Under the pieces are notes generated by a model. That model saw nothing but the letters and a program-made list of their open reading frames with translations, made no database searches and had not been told where the DNA came from. Of a stretch of 64,000 bases of DNA, positions 22,516-31,524 are shown piece by piece. Positions within the stretch are counted from its first letter, which is position 1. Each line of letters begins with the position of its first letter. The position numbers and the translations under genes are program-made. Location: contig NZ_JABJVN010000001.1 in the NCBI RefSeq assembly GCF_013618475.1, forward strand, positions 682,001 through 746,000, read 5' to 3'. This DNA comes from Saccharibacillus deserti (GTDB lineage Bacteria; Bacillota; Bacilli; Paenibacillales; Paenibacillaceae).

Positions 22516-25380
22516 ATGAAATTTGCCGTGCTGGATTTTGAAACGACGGGCACTCAGGCATCGGATGCCATCATCCAGATCGGTCTGAGCGTCATTGACC
22601 ACGATCTGCAGATCGTGGATACTTACCAGTCCCTGGTCAATCCCGGCGTTCCGCTTCCGTCGTTCATTGCCGAACTGACGGGAATTCGCGAAGAACAGCT
22701 TGGCGAAGCGCCGGTATTGGACGAAGCGATCATCGGGATGATCCCGCTGCTGGACGACGCCGTCCTGATCGGACACAATGTAGCGTTCGATTTCGGCTTT
22801 TTGCAGCGCGCACTCGACCAGACCGGATATCTGCCGTTCAGCGGCCGGATTCTGGATACGATCGATCTGCTGCGTATTTTGTATCCTTCGATTACGAGTT
22901 ACCAGCTCGGCGCGGTTGCGTCGCAGTTCGGCGTTCCGCACGAGCGGCCGCACCAGGCGGATAGCGATGCGCTGGCGACGGCGCACGTTTTTTTGCACTG
23001 TCTGGAAGAAGCGAGAACGCTGCCGCTCGTGACGCTGCAGCGCATAGCCGAACTGCTGGCGGGCGACAGCGACCTGGGTTGGTTTTTCCAGACGCTGGTC
23101 GAAGAGAAAGAACTTGAACCTCTTCAGGAAAGCGGGGAATTCAAGTTCTACCGCCAGTTCGCGCTCAAGACGGGCGAGTGGGCCGAAGTGCCTCCCGCCC
23201 GCGAAATCCGCGACGGCAATCCGCTTGAAGAGGTGTCGTTCGAACAATTTCTGGAACAGGTGCAGAACAATCTGCGGGCCGAACTGCCCGGATACGAAGA
23301 GCGGGAATCGCAGAACATTATGTTCGGCAAAGTCCAGGAAGCGTTCGACAGCGACAAGCATCTGCTGATCGAGGCGGGAACGGGAACGGGCAAATCGCTC
23401 GGCTATCTCATTCCCGCCATTTACGAGAGCGTCAAGAAAGACCGCAAAGTGATGGTCAGCACCCATACGATCAATCTTCAGGAGCAGCTGCGCGAACGCG
23501 ACGTTCCGCTGTTGACCAGGGTCGTGCCGTTCGAATTCCGCGCCTCGGTGTTCAAGGGACGCCAGCATTACTTGTGCATGCGCAAGCTGGAACAGAAAAT
23601 CGACCGGCGCGAATTCGCGCATCCGGCGGACGACGCGCTGACGGCGGCGCAGCTTATCGTCTGGTTGACCCGCACGCAGAGCGGCGACGACGAAGAATTG
23701 AATCTCGGGATCGGCCGCGGCCAGGATTTCTGGGATACGATTGCCAGCGAGACCGATTCGTGTCTGGGCCGCGCCTGTCCGTGGTTCCGAAGCTGCTATT
23801 ATTATCGGGCGAAACATGAAGCCTCCATGGCCGATGTCGTCGTGACGAACCATTCCAAACTGTTCTCCGACGTCAAAGCCGACGATCAGCTGCTGCCCGC
23901 CTACGAGCGTCTGGTGATCGACGAAGCGCATCATCTCGAAGATGTGGCCGGCAAGCATTTGGGGCTGCATCTGAAATATTTCTCGTTTGTCCATACCCTG
24001 AACCGGCTCTACAAAGACGGGAAAAACGGCCAGCTGCCGGCCCTGCGCCAGCTGCTTGGACGAATCGGTCACGAGAAGAAAAACGATTGGAACGGGGCGA
24101 TCGACGATATTGTTCCGGAACTGATCGATGCCAAAGAAAGCTGGGACAAACTGACGGAGCTGCTCTATACGCTGCTGCCCGACCGGGCGGATATCTCTGC
24201 ACCCGAAGCCGGCCAGCATACGCTGCGGCTGACGGCGGGCGAATATCCGGCCGGTTGGGATACGCTGTCGACGCTGGAAGACCAGATCTATGTAGGTCTG
24301 GGCGAAGCGATCCGGCGCGGGGAACGCATGGCGGCTTCCGTCAAGGAAGACAGCGGCGATTACACGGCCGAAGGTCTGGCTACGGATATTTCGGGTTTGT
24401 TCAAAGATTTATCCGAAGCCAGGGAATCGCTGCGCTTCTTTATGAGGCTCGACGACGGCAGTACCGTATATTGGCTAGAAGGCAGTTCGCAGTTCAAGAG
24501 CAAGTCGCTGCAGATGTATGCGGTACCGATCGATGTGAGCGCGCAGCTGCAGCAGCACTTTTTCGATAAAAAGAAAAGTGTCGTTCTGACTTCGGCTACG
24601 CTTGCCGTCGACAAGAAGTTTGACTACATGATCGATCAGTTGGGTCTGCGCGAAGCTTCTTCGCAAAAAAGACTGTTAACGGAAGTGCTGCCTTCGCCGT
24701 TCAATTACCGGGAGCAGGCGCTGCTGATCGTTCCGCGGGATTTCCCGAGTGTCAAAGGACAGATGGCGGATGCTTCGTTCCTGGCCGCCCTGACCGATTC
24801 GCTGGCCCGGACCGCGGAAGCGACACAGGGACGCATGTTGGTGCTGTTCACTTCCTACCGTATGCTGCGCCAGGTATACGAGCCGCTTAAGGAGCTGCTG
24901 TCCGCGTCGGGCATTTCGCTGATCGGGCAGGGAGTGGACAGCGGAAGCCGCAGCCGCCTTACCCGGCGTTTTCAGGAGAATGCGAAGACCGTGCTGCTCG
25001 GCACCAGCAGTTTCTGGGAAGGGGTCGATATTCCGGGCGATGCGCTGACCTGCCTGGCGATCGTACGCCTTCCGTTTCAGCCGCCGAGCCATCCGCTGCT
25101 GGAAGCCAAAAGCGAGCTGCTCAAGCGGCAGAATCTCAATCCTTTCATGAAATTGTCCGTTCCGCAGGCCGTGATCCGCTTCAAACAGGGATTCGGCCGG
25201 CTGGTGCGCACACGGCGCGACCGCGGTATCGTGATCGTCTATGATACGCGCGTGATCGAATCGTATTACGGCAAGTACTTTTTATACTCGCTTCCGGGTC
25301 CGAAAATGGAGCATATGGCGCTCGAGCAGATTGTGCCGAGAGTTGCCGAGTGGCTGGCACCGGAAGGGAAGTCGGATTAA
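22516..25380 (+). CDS. dinG: DinG-family exonuclease-helicase
   Basis: The 954-residue product fuses an N-terminal DEDD 3'-5' exonuclease (VLDFETTGTQASDAIIQIG at residues 5-23, GHNVAFDFGFLQRAL, then HQADSDALAT) to an XPD/DinG-type superfamily 2 helicase. The P-loop EAGTGTGKS is at about residue 290, the DEAH box IDEAHHLEDV at about 469, and SSFWEGVDIPG and FKQGFGRLVR near the end. Four cysteines (354, 416, 421, 427) sit where XPD-type helicases bind an iron-sulphur cluster. It acts in DNA repair and R-loop or branched-DNA processing. It stands at the B. subtilis dinG position after panD. The ATG at 22516 follows GAAAGGA. Confidence 0.93.
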   Translation: MKFAVLDFETTGTQASDAIIQIGLSVIDHDLQIVDTYQSLVNPGVPLPSFIAELTGIREEQLGEAPVLDEAIIGMIPLLDDAVLIGHNVAFDFGFLQRALDQTGYLPFSGRILDTIDLLRILYPSITSYQLGAVASQFGVPHERPHQADSDALATAHVFLHCLEEARTLPLVTLQRIAELLAGDSDLGWFFQTLVEEKELEPLQESGEFKFYRQFALKTGEWAEVPPAREIRDGNPLEEVSFEQFLEQVQNNLRAELPGYEERESQNIMFGKVQEAFDSDKHLLIEAGTGTGKSLGYLIPAIYESVKKDRKVMVSTHTINLQEQLRERDVPLLTRVVPFEFRASVFKGRQHYLCMRKLEQKIDRREFAHPADDALTAAQLIVWLTRTQSGDDEELNLGIGRGQDFWDTIASETDSCLGRACPWFRSCYYYRAKHEASMADVVVTNHSKLFSDVKADDQLLPAYERLVIDEAHHLEDVAGKHLGLHLKYFSFVHTLNRLYKDGKNGQLPALRQLLGRIGHEKKNDWNGAIDDIVPELIDAKESWDKLTELLYTLLPDRADISAPEAGQHTLRLTAGEYPAGWDTLSTLEDQIYVGLGEAIRRGERMAASVKEDSGDYTAEGLATDISGLFKDLSEARESLRFFMRLDDGSTVYWLEGSSQFKSKSLQMYAVPIDVSAQLQQHFFDKKKSVVLTSATLAVDKKFDYMIDQLGLREASSQKRLLTEVLPSPFNYREQALLIVPRDFPSVKGQMADASFLAALTDSLARTAEATQGRMLVLFTSYRMLRQVYEPLKELLSASGISLIGQGVDSGSRSRLTRRFQENAKTVLLGTSSFWEGVDIPGDALTCLAIVRLPFQPPSHPLLEAKSELLKRQNLNPFMKLSVPQAVIRFKQGFGRLVRTRRDRGIVIVYDTRVIESYYGKYFLYSLPGPKMEHMALEQIVPRVAEWLAPEGKSD

Positions 25381-25405
25381 CTTTTTCCCCTGGGAGGGAC
25401 CTTGA

Positions 25406-26083
25406 ATGAAAGCGGAAAAAATTTCGGAAGCCGTTGTTCGCAGACTTCCCGTCTACCTGCGCCACCTGAGTGAACTGCATAAACGTGAAGTCATGACGGT
25501 ATCGTCACAGGAACTCGGCCAGAAACTGGATCTGAATCCGGCGCAAATCCGGAAAGACCTTGCCTATTTCGGCGATTTCGGCCGCAAAGGTATCGGATAC
25601 GACGTTTCTTACCTGATCGAGAAAATTCGCCATATCCTCAAGCTGGACCGTCAGATCAACGTGGCGCTGATCGGTGCGGGTAATCTGGGGCATGCGCTGT
25701 CCAACTATAATATGTACCTCAAAGAAAGCATGAAAATCGTAGCGGTATTCGATTCGTATACGCCGAAGATCGGGACCAAAATCAACAAACTGACCGTACA
25801 GCCGATCGAAGAACTGCAGCCTACCGTGGCGGAGAAAGGGATTCGCGTCGGGATTATCACCGTACCGGATTCCGAAGCCCAGCGCGTGGCGGACCAACTG
25901 GTCGGAGCCGGCGTGGAAGCGATCCTTAATTTTGCGCCTACGGTTTTGAAGGTTCCGGCCGAAGTCCGGATCCATACGGCCGATTTCACGACCGACCTGC
26001 TCAGTCTGGCTTATTATCTCGATAACGGAAAGGAAGCGGACATCCATGACAACGACAAACAGCCCGAGCAAGTGGATCGTTAG
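25406..26083 (+). CDS. rex: Redox-sensing transcriptional repressor Rex
   Basis: Rex senses the NADH/NAD ratio and represses fermentation and respiration genes. The 225-residue product has the N-terminal winged helix (ISEAVVRRLPVYLRHLSEL, then LNPAQIRKDLAYFGDFGRKG) and the NAD-binding Rossmann fold with ALIGAGNLGHALSNYNMY, followed by VGIITVPDSEAQRVAD. It ends with a hydrophilic tail (DIHDNDKQPEQVDR) beyond the normal end, translated from sequence that overlaps mtaD by 38 bases. A typical Rex ends near LLSLAYYLDNGK. The window also holds ackA and mgsA, plausible members of a redox or overflow network. Confidence 0.94.
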   Translation: MKAEKISEAVVRRLPVYLRHLSELHKREVMTVSSQELGQKLDLNPAQIRKDLAYFGDFGRKGIGYDVSYLIEKIRHILKLDRQINVALIGAGNLGHALSNYNMYLKESMKIVAVFDSYTPKIGTKINKLTVQPIEELQPTVAEKGIRVGIITVPDSEAQRVADQLVGAGVEAILNFAPTVLKVPAEVRIHTADFTTDLLSLAYYLDNGKEADIHDNDKQPEQVDR

Positions 26084-27356
26084 AAACGGCGTATTTGCCA
26101 CCGGCCTGCAGGGGGAAGTCGTCAAAGGCTGCATGGTGGTCGATCAAGGCGTTATCGCCTATGTCGGAATCGAAGAACCGGAAGACGCACGCGATCTGCC
26201 GTCGGTTGACGGAAAAGGTCTGCTGTTTATGCCGGGTCTGGTCAACAGCCACGGCCATACGGCCATGTCGCTGCTGCGGGGCTACGGCGACGATATGGTG
26301 CTGCAGGAATGGCTGCAGACCAAAATGTGGCCGATGGAAGCCAAGTTCACGTCGGACGACGTCTACTGGGGCAGTTCGCTGTCGATCGTCGAAATGCTCA
26401 AAAGCGGGACAACGACCTTCCTCGATATGTACGACCATATGGACCGTGTTGCGGAAGCGGTAGTGAAATCGGGAATGCGGGCTTCGCTGACGCGCGGCGT
26501 CATCGGACTGTGCTCGGAAGAAGAGCAGGAATCCAAACTGGCCGAAGCGATCGCTTTTGCCAAAGCCTGGCACGGACAAGCGGACGGACGCATCACGGTC
26601 ATGATGTCGCCGCATGCGCCGTATACCTGCCCGCCTGCCTTTATCGAACGGTTTGTTCAGGCGGCGCACGATCTGGATCTGCCGCTGCACACGCATATGT
26701 CGGAAACGGCGGCGGAAGTGGAACAGAATGTTCGGGATTACGGACTGCGTCCGGTAGCCCATCTTGAAAAACTGGGCTTCTTCTCCCGTCCGTCGATGGT
26801 GGCGCATGCCGTTCACCTGACGGACGAAGAGATCGAAATGCTCGCGGCGCACAAAGTGGCCGTCTCGCACAATCCGGGCAGCAACCTGAAGCTTGCGAGC
26901 GGCGTGGCTAGAGTGCCGCAGCTGCTCAAAGCGGGCGTTGTCGTGTCGCTTGGCACAGACGGTCCGGCCAGCAACAACAACCTCGACATGTTCGAAGAGA
27001 TGCGTTTGGCCGCGCTGATCCACAAAGGCGTATCGGGCGATCCGACAGCCGTTCCGGCAGCGGAAGCGCTGCGTATGGGAACGCTGTACGGGGCACAGTC
27101 GCTGTACCTCGACAATCTGGGTATCCTTGCCGCCGGAATGAAAGCGGACTTTGTTGCACTCGATACCGAACAGGCCCATTTCCTGCCGCGCACCGACTAC
27201 GTATCGCATATCGTGTATTCGGCTGCCGGTCAGGACGTCCGTCATGTCTGGGTAGACGGGGTTCGGATCGTCAAAAATCGGGAATGTTTGACGATGGACG
27301 AAGAGAAAATCCGGTTCGAGGCCCAAGCGGCATTCGAAGGGCTGCTGGCCCGGTAA
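26046..27356 (+). CDS. mtaD: 5'-methylthioadenosine/S-adenosylhomocysteine deaminase MtaD
   Basis: This amidohydrolase-superfamily deaminase has 436 residues. The metal motif is LVNSHGHTAMSLLRGYGDD near residue 66, then SPHAPYTC, HTHMSETAAEV and LGTDGPASNNNLDMFEEM with the metal Asp, all in the ATZ/TRZ-MtaD pattern. It deaminates methylthioadenosine or S-adenosylhomocysteine. The ATG at 26046 lies 38 bases inside the 3' end of rex, behind a GGAAAGGAAGCGG site, so the two genes are coupled. MtaD is a plausible family choice; guanine or cytosine deaminase-like relatives are less likely because of the motif set. Confidence 0.88.
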   Translation: MTTTNSPSKWIVRNGVFATGLQGEVVKGCMVVDQGVIAYVGIEEPEDARDLPSVDGKGLLFMPGLVNSHGHTAMSLLRGYGDDMVLQEWLQTKMWPMEAKFTSDDVYWGSSLSIVEMLKSGTTTFLDMYDHMDRVAEAVVKSGMRASLTRGVIGLCSEEEQESKLAEAIAFAKAWHGQADGRITVMMSPHAPYTCPPAFIERFVQAAHDLDLPLHTHMSETAAEVEQNVRDYGLRPVAHLEKLGFFSRPSMVAHAVHLTDEEIEMLAAHKVAVSHNPGSNLKLASGVARVPQLLKAGVVVSLGTDGPASNNNLDMFEEMRLAALIHKGVSGDPTAVPAAEALRMGTLYGAQSLYLDNLGILAAGMKADFVALDTEQAHFLPRTDYVSHIVYSAAGQDVRHVWVDGVRIVKNRECLTMDEEKIRFEAQAAFEGLLAR

Positions 27357-27381
27357 TCCGGACATCGGGAGGAAAGACAAC

Positions 27382-27900
27382 GTGAGCAAGCGTACCAAAA
27401 TTATCCTGCTGGCCGTGCTCGTTCTGCTGATTCTGCTGTCGGGAGCCTATTTGTATTACACGCTTTCGATGAAAGAACGGACAAACGAGCGGAGCGAGGC
27501 CGTCGCATTGGCCGTCTCCAAGGCGCAGTTGACAGAAACCGGGCGGGCAGACAAATGGGTATGGGGCGAGGACTCGATCTTCTGGGTCGTCCAGGGCTCG
27601 ACGGCTGCGGGCGAGCAGCAGTACGTCTGGCTGCAATACACCCAAGAAGGCAAGCCGGCGGAAGGCAAAAGCGCGGTTCGGATCATGCCGGCGGCCGGAA
27701 CGATATCCAGGGAAGACATGTGGAACCGGCTCGAAACCGAACTGCCCGATGCCGATTTGATCCGGATGCTTCCGGGCTTCTATAACAAACAGTACGTCTG
27801 GCAGATTTTCTATGAACAAGCCGGCGAGCGTTACTACCGGTTCTACAGTCTGACGGACGGAAGGGCGATCGACGAGCCTTTCCTTCTTCCGGGTTGGTAG
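27382..27900 (+). CDS. ypmB: YpmB-like membrane-anchored protein (DUF5590/PepSY-like)
   Basis: The 172-residue protein has an N-terminal membrane segment (IILLAVLVLLILLSGAYLYY, residues 7-26) and an extracytoplasmic part with the repeated fold seen in YpmB (WVWGEDSIFWVVQG, then KQYVWQIFYEQAGERYYRF). The position just after dinG and ahead of asnS matches ypmB in B. subtilis. The GTG at 27382 follows GGGAGGAAAG. Function is not established; the family is often annotated as a peptidase-regulatory PepSY-like protein. aspB, which follows ypmB in B. subtilis, is absent here. Confidence 0.85.
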   Translation: MSKRTKIILLAVLVLLILLSGAYLYYTLSMKERTNERSEAVALAVSKAQLTETGRADKWVWGEDSIFWVVQGSTAAGEQQYVWLQYTQEGKPAEGKSAVRIMPAAGTISREDMWNRLETELPDADLIRMLPGFYNKQYVWQIFYEQAGERYYRFYSLTDGRAIDEPFLLPGW

Positions 27901-27994
27901 GAACCCGCTGCCTGAAGAACGCACAACGTTTCCTGCGCGTATGTCTGCGGCGCAGGTTCGCCTGGCTTCTTGGCGAACGTTCGACAAGAAAATC

Positions 27995-28032
27995 AAAAAA
28001 GCTTCTCCATGATTGCGTGGAGAAGCTTTTTT
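27995..28032. terminator. Bidirectional terminator after ypmB
   Basis: A perfect 15-base repeat, AAAAAAGCTTCTCCA (27995-28009) with its complement (28018-28032), has an A run on one side and a T run on the other and an eight-base loop. It works for transcripts from either strand. Confidence 0.95.
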
Positions 28033-28416
28033 GTCGTTGCGAAACTCCTGAACGGTGCCTCATTCGGCCGAATCCGTAGGAGGTTCGAAGCGGTTGCGAA
28101 GATGCCGATCCGCCGCTTGGTCGGAAGCTTTCGAACAGGAGCTGCGACCGTTTTAGGGAAATACCTCCCGGTAAAACCGTGCCAAGCAAGCACTTGCACG
28201 GTTGGGTACGAATTAGAAAATGGGAAAACGGTGTGATATACTTATTCTCAACAAAGAGGTAAATTTGGATAAAGGAAAGAAATCGTAGGTTGTCAAGCAA
28301 GGTTTGCATACACCAAAAAAGCATTCTGCAAAATGCTTAAAAACGTGTAGCTGATTGATGGATGTCATACTCTGTTCCCACGCTAGCACATACAGCAAGA
28401 AGAGGAGAAATGCCCA
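28033..28416 (+). promoter_or_regulatory. 384-base upstream region of the FtsH-like operon
   Basis: No gene is seen. A hairpin AACCGTGC (28175-28182) / GCACGGTT (28196-28203) lies 10 bases before a weak promoter, TTAGAA (28213-28218) and TATACT (28237-28242), spaced by 18 bases. The implied leader is about 168 nt long and holds a hairpin AAGCATT/AATGCTT (28319-28338). The first hairpin may be an operator. The rest (28033-28174) shows nothing I can name. Confidence 0.45.
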
Positions 28417-28962
28417 TTGAAAATCCGCATCCTTCCCGTAGCCCTTACTGCCGCACTGTCGCTGATTGTCCTGCTCGGAGGCTGGTTTCTGTATCGCCAG
28501 ACCGCACTTGAGCGTCCTATTGAGCAGATGCTCGCCAAATATCCGGGCGTTACCAGCGCCCAAGTGAACATTACCCAGAAGCAGGCCGTATTGAAACTCG
28601 ATCTGCAGTCGAACGTGGATTTGCGCGGGATGATCGCCGAACTTCGCAAAACCGAAGGTTCCCTGCTGAAAAATCGCTCGATCGTTCTCGATATTGCCGA
28701 CCATTCGACGCCCGAAATCGATGCTTTGTGGAAAAAAGCTTCCTTTTCGGTCGCAGAGGCCATGGCCAACAAACGCTATACCCTGATTCCCGACACGCTG
28801 TCCGAAATCCAAAGCGATAACGGCGGCTATACGATCTCCAGCGATATGGACGAACATTACATCTACGTTGCCCTAAGCTCCGCTTCGGACAACAAAGCCA
28901 ACAAATATATTATTCTGCCGCTTGGTGCGGCGCCTGGAACGGGAGGACAAACCAATGCCTAG
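28417..28962 (+). CDS. Single-span membrane protein upstream of the FtsH-like protease
   Basis: The 181-residue protein starts at TTG 28417, about 11 bases after AGAGGAG; an ATG at 28410 is out of frame. Residues 6-27 (LPVALTAALSLIVLLGGWFLY) form one membrane segment, and the remaining 150 residues are polar with alpha/beta character, including AKYPGVTSAQVNITQKQAVL. The family is not recognised. It overlaps the protease gene by 8 bases, so it may be a partner, adaptor or substrate of that protease. There is no signal-peptidase or lipobox motif. Confidence 0.75.
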   Translation: MKIRILPVALTAALSLIVLLGGWFLYRQTALERPIEQMLAKYPGVTSAQVNITQKQAVLKLDLQSNVDLRGMIAELRKTEGSLLKNRSIVLDIADHSTPEIDALWKKASFSVAEAMANKRYTLIPDTLSEIQSDNGGYTISSDMDEHYIYVALSSASDNKANKYIILPLGAAPGTGGQTNA

Positions 28963-30457
28963 ATGGACGAAAGAAATACTGGTCGGGTTTACGGCGGCAT
29001 TCGTTGTTTTCCTGGGACTTATCGGAGTCAACATCATGCCGCTTGCCGTATTGGCCTTGGTAGGAGCAGGAATCTTCGCCGTTCTGCAGATGAAAGGCGG
29101 ATTGGCGGTAGGCGCGTCACAGGACCGCAAACGCAAAAAGCAAAAACCGGAAAAATTCACGTTCGAACAAATCGGCGGGCAGGATAACTCCAAGCAGGAA
29201 CTGCGCGAAGCCCTCGATTTTCTGATCAATCACGAAGAAATCAAAAAGCTCGGAATTCGCCCGCTCAAAGGCATTCTGTTGACGGGCCCTCCGGGAACCG
29301 GCAAAACGCTGATGGCCAAAGCGGCGGCTCATTATACGGATTCCGTATTCGTAGCCGCTTCGGGCAGCGATTTCGTCGAAATGTACGTCGGTGTCGGAGC
29401 GGGACGGATCCGCGATTTGTTCAAGGATGCGCGTACCCGTGCCGCACAGGAGAAAAAGCAGAGCGCGATTATCTTTATCGATGAAATCGATGTCATCGGA
29501 GGCAAACGCGAAGGCGGCCAGCAGCGCGAATACGACCAGACGCTCAATCAGCTGTTGACCGAAATGGACGGCATCTACAACAACGAAGAGCCTCGCATCC
29601 TCGTCATCGCCGCAACCAACCGCAAAGAAATGCTCGACAGCGCGCTGCTGCGTCCCGGACGCTTCGACCGTCATATCCAGGTCGACCTGCCGGACAAAAA
29701 AGGCCGCAAGCATATTCTCGAACTGCATGCCACAAGCCGTCCCGTTTCCAAAGAAGCGGATCTTGACCGGATTGCCGAAGAAGCGTACGGCTTCTCGGGC
29801 GCCCAGCTCGAAAGCGTCATGAACGAAGCGGCCATTTACGCCATGCGCGAAAAAGCGGCCGTCATCGGGCAGCAGCATCTCTCCCGGGCGATCGACAAGG
29901 TCATGCTCGGCGAGAAGACGGACCGCGAGACGAGCGCCGAAGAAAAACGCCGCGTTGCGATCCATGAACTCGGTCACGCGATCATGGCCGAAGTGCTGCG
30001 TCCCGGCAGCGTGAGCCAGGTCGCGCTCAGCCCGCGCGGGCAGGCGCTCGGCTATGTCCGGCACAATCCGCAAAAAGAACAGTATCTCTACACCAAGCAG
30101 TTCCTGGAAGAGCAGATCATGATCGCCCTGGCAGGTTCGGCGGCGGAAGAAATTTATTACGGAGGCCGCAGCACAGGGTCCCGCGGCGATTTCGAACAGG
30201 CTCTCGACCTGGTCGAGAACATGATCGTTTCGGGTCTTACGGATCTCGGCATCGTCAGTCTCAAGATGCTGACGCAGGAAGAATTGATGAAGCACAACGA
30301 CAAAATCCTGCGCGCCCTGACGGAAGATACCCGCGGAGAGCTGGATCGTTACCGCCAGGTGTTCGAAGGCTCGCTCGATATCCTGATGCGCGAAGAAGTA
30401 CTGTCCGGCGATCAGTTCCGGGCGCAGTTCAGTGAATTGGCGCAGCTTCCGGCGTAA
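28955..30457 (+). CDS. Short FtsH-like AAA+ metalloprotease
   Basis: The 500-residue product has two close hydrophobic segments ([18 protein letters not shown] and [20 protein letters not shown], residues 8-46) and no extracytoplasmic domain. An AAA+ module follows: Walker A GPPGTGKT at 111-118, Walker B IIFIDEID, then [19 protein letters not shown]. The M41 zinc site HELGH is at about 337-341 with a third-ligand region near [14 protein letters not shown]. FtsH proper is about 650 residues with a periplasmic domain, so this is a second, compact paralogue facing the cytoplasm. The ATG at 28955 follows GGGAGGAC. It is co-transcribed with the membrane protein upstream. Confidence 0.9.
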   Translation: MPRWTKEILVGFTAAFVVFLGLIGVNIMPLAVLALVGAGIFAVLQMKGGLAVGASQDRKRKKQKPEKFTFEQIGGQDNSKQELREALDFLINHEEIKKLGIRPLKGILLTGPPGTGKTLMAKAAAHYTDSVFVAASGSDFVEMYVGVGAGRIRDLFKDARTRAAQEKKQSAIIFIDEIDVIGGKREGGQQREYDQTLNQLLTEMDGIYNNEEPRILVIAATNRKEMLDSALLRPGRFDRHIQVDLPDKKGRKHILELHATSRPVSKEADLDRIAEEAYGFSGAQLESVMNEAAIYAMREKAAVIGQQHLSRAIDKVMLGEKTDRETSAEEKRRVAIHELGHAIMAEVLRPGSVSQVALSPRGQALGYVRHNPQKEQYLYTKQFLEEQIMIALAGSAAEEIYYGGRSTGSRGDFEQALDLVENMIVSGLTDLGIVSLKMLTQEELMKHNDKILRALTEDTRGELDRYRQVFEGSLDILMREEVLSGDQFRAQFSELAQLPA

Positions 30458-30583
30458 GCCGGGATGAAAGAGCTTTTTTCTTTTTTGACAAAAACCTTCG
30501 AAATCTTCGCCCGCCGGCGAAGATTTCGAAGGTTTTTTTGCGGGGATTCATTTTGCCGCGGATCGCTTCCGGCGTAAGCCGGG
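30445..30583. repeat. 19-base direct repeat flanking the protease terminator
   Basis: The sequence GCTTCCGGCGTAAGCCGGG occurs at 30445-30463, across the stop codon of the FtsH-like gene, and again at 30565-30583, exactly 120 bases later. Each copy can fold as a small hairpin CCGGC-GTAA-GCCGG. The terminator lies between them. Confidence 0.85.
30489..30539. terminator. Very strong bidirectional terminator
   Basis: The near-perfect stem AAAAACCTTCGAAATCTTCG (30489-30508) and its complement (30518-30537) has a GCC/GGC top and seven T residues at the 3' side. It separates the protease operon from the convergent minus-strand gene. Confidence 0.95.
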
Positions 30584-30604
30584 TTGCAACGGTAAGCTGG
30601 AAAA

Positions 30605-31414
30605 TCACGTTTCCGGCCATTCCCGTTCCAATACGGCCAGCGCGGAAGCGGCGTACGGCCATCCGGCGTAAAAGGCAAGATGCATGCAAATCGCCGAGAG
30701 CTCGCCTCTTGACAGCCCGTGTTCCCGAGCCAGGCGGAGGTGGTAGGGGAGCTGTTTGTCATGCCCGGCCGTCACAAGCGCGGCCAGCGTAATCAGGCTG
30801 CGGTCGCGGAAGGAGAGCGCGGGATCGGACCAGACTTCGCCGAACAGCACGCGCTGCGTATAATCGGCGAAGGCCGGAGAGATATCGGCATACGCATGCC
30901 CCGCCGAGTTTTTAAGCGAATCTTCCGCCAGAGACTCGGCGGGCCGGAACGGCACACGGGCATCCATGGAGGCCGAATTTGCGGCTTCGGCTGCGGGTTG
31001 TGCCGGTTCTTGCAGCCAGTCCGGCGGCAAGTCGATCATCTGCGCCTGTCCAAGGCCGAACGACCAATTCTCGGGTCCCGTCTCGACCAACACGATGAAC
31101 ACGTCCTCAGGCCGTAGGCCGCAATGCTGGGCGATCCGGGAGGCCGCATCCAGATAGAAGCGCTTTTTTCGTTCGGGACTGCGTCCCGGGCCGAGAGCGA
31201 TCTCGATCACCAACAAGTCTTCGCTGCGCGCAACATCCAAATAATTGGGGCTGAAAAAGAATTCGCTCGCTTCAAGGGCATGGAAAATATGGAAAAAATC
31301 ATCCGGCGGAACGCAAAAATGATGGACCAGCGATTCCATAAGACTGTCGGCGCAGGTTCTCAACCGCCGGTCATCATGGCGGTCGCGCCGGTAGCTGGTG
31401 CGAATTAAAGGCAT
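30605..31414 (-). CDS. Fusion of a tautomerase domain and a carboxymuconolactone decarboxylase domain
   Basis: In the 269-residue product, residues 1-133 resemble the tautomerase superfamily (4-OT/MIF fold): Pro2 follows the initiator Met (MPLIRTSYRRDR) as the family's catalytic proline, and FFSPNYLDVARSEDLLVIEI and GLRPEDVFIVLVETGPENWS are family-type strands. A linker of about 45 Ala/Pro/Glu-rich residues leads to a carboxymuconolactone-decarboxylase-like domain (RDRSLITLAALVTAGHDKQL, ELSAICMHLAFYAGWPYAA). AhpD-type CxxC cysteines are absent. It probably acts in degradation of an aromatic or related compound. It has an AAAGGAG site and is divergent from a LysR gene. Confidence 0.85.
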   Translation of the reverse strand: MPLIRTSYRRDRHDDRRLRTCADSLMESLVHHFCVPPDDFFHIFHALEASEFFFSPNYLDVARSEDLLVIEIALGPGRSPERKKRFYLDAASRIAQHCGLRPEDVFIVLVETGPENWSFGLGQAQMIDLPPDWLQEPAQPAAEAANSASMDARVPFRPAESLAEDSLKNSAGHAYADISPAFADYTQRVLFGEVWSDPALSFRDRSLITLAALVTAGHDKQLPYHLRLAREHGLSRGELSAICMHLAFYAGWPYAASALAVLEREWPET

Positions 31415-31524
31415 GGTCGGGTCTCCTTTTCTATGTGAATGCCTTTATTGTAGATCAAGACGGAATATTTATATAATTGAAAATAAACGGCAAGTGATTC
31501 GATAATACAGATGGAGATGATTGG
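31415..31524. promoter_or_regulatory. Divergent promoter region of the tautomerase fusion and LysR gene
   Basis: The 110-base AT-rich gap lies between the divergently transcribed genes. It contains TATATAATTG (about 31470-31480), which can serve as a -10 box. A LysR site of the T-N11-A type is expected here, but I could not single one out with confidence. Confidence 0.45.

Noticed and set aside
22336-24219. 627-codon minus-strand frame
   Set aside because: It is antisense to dinG and shows no family motif; it is a shadow.
27970-28236. 88-codon frame after ypmB
   Set aside because: It runs through a perfect terminator and the next promoter region.
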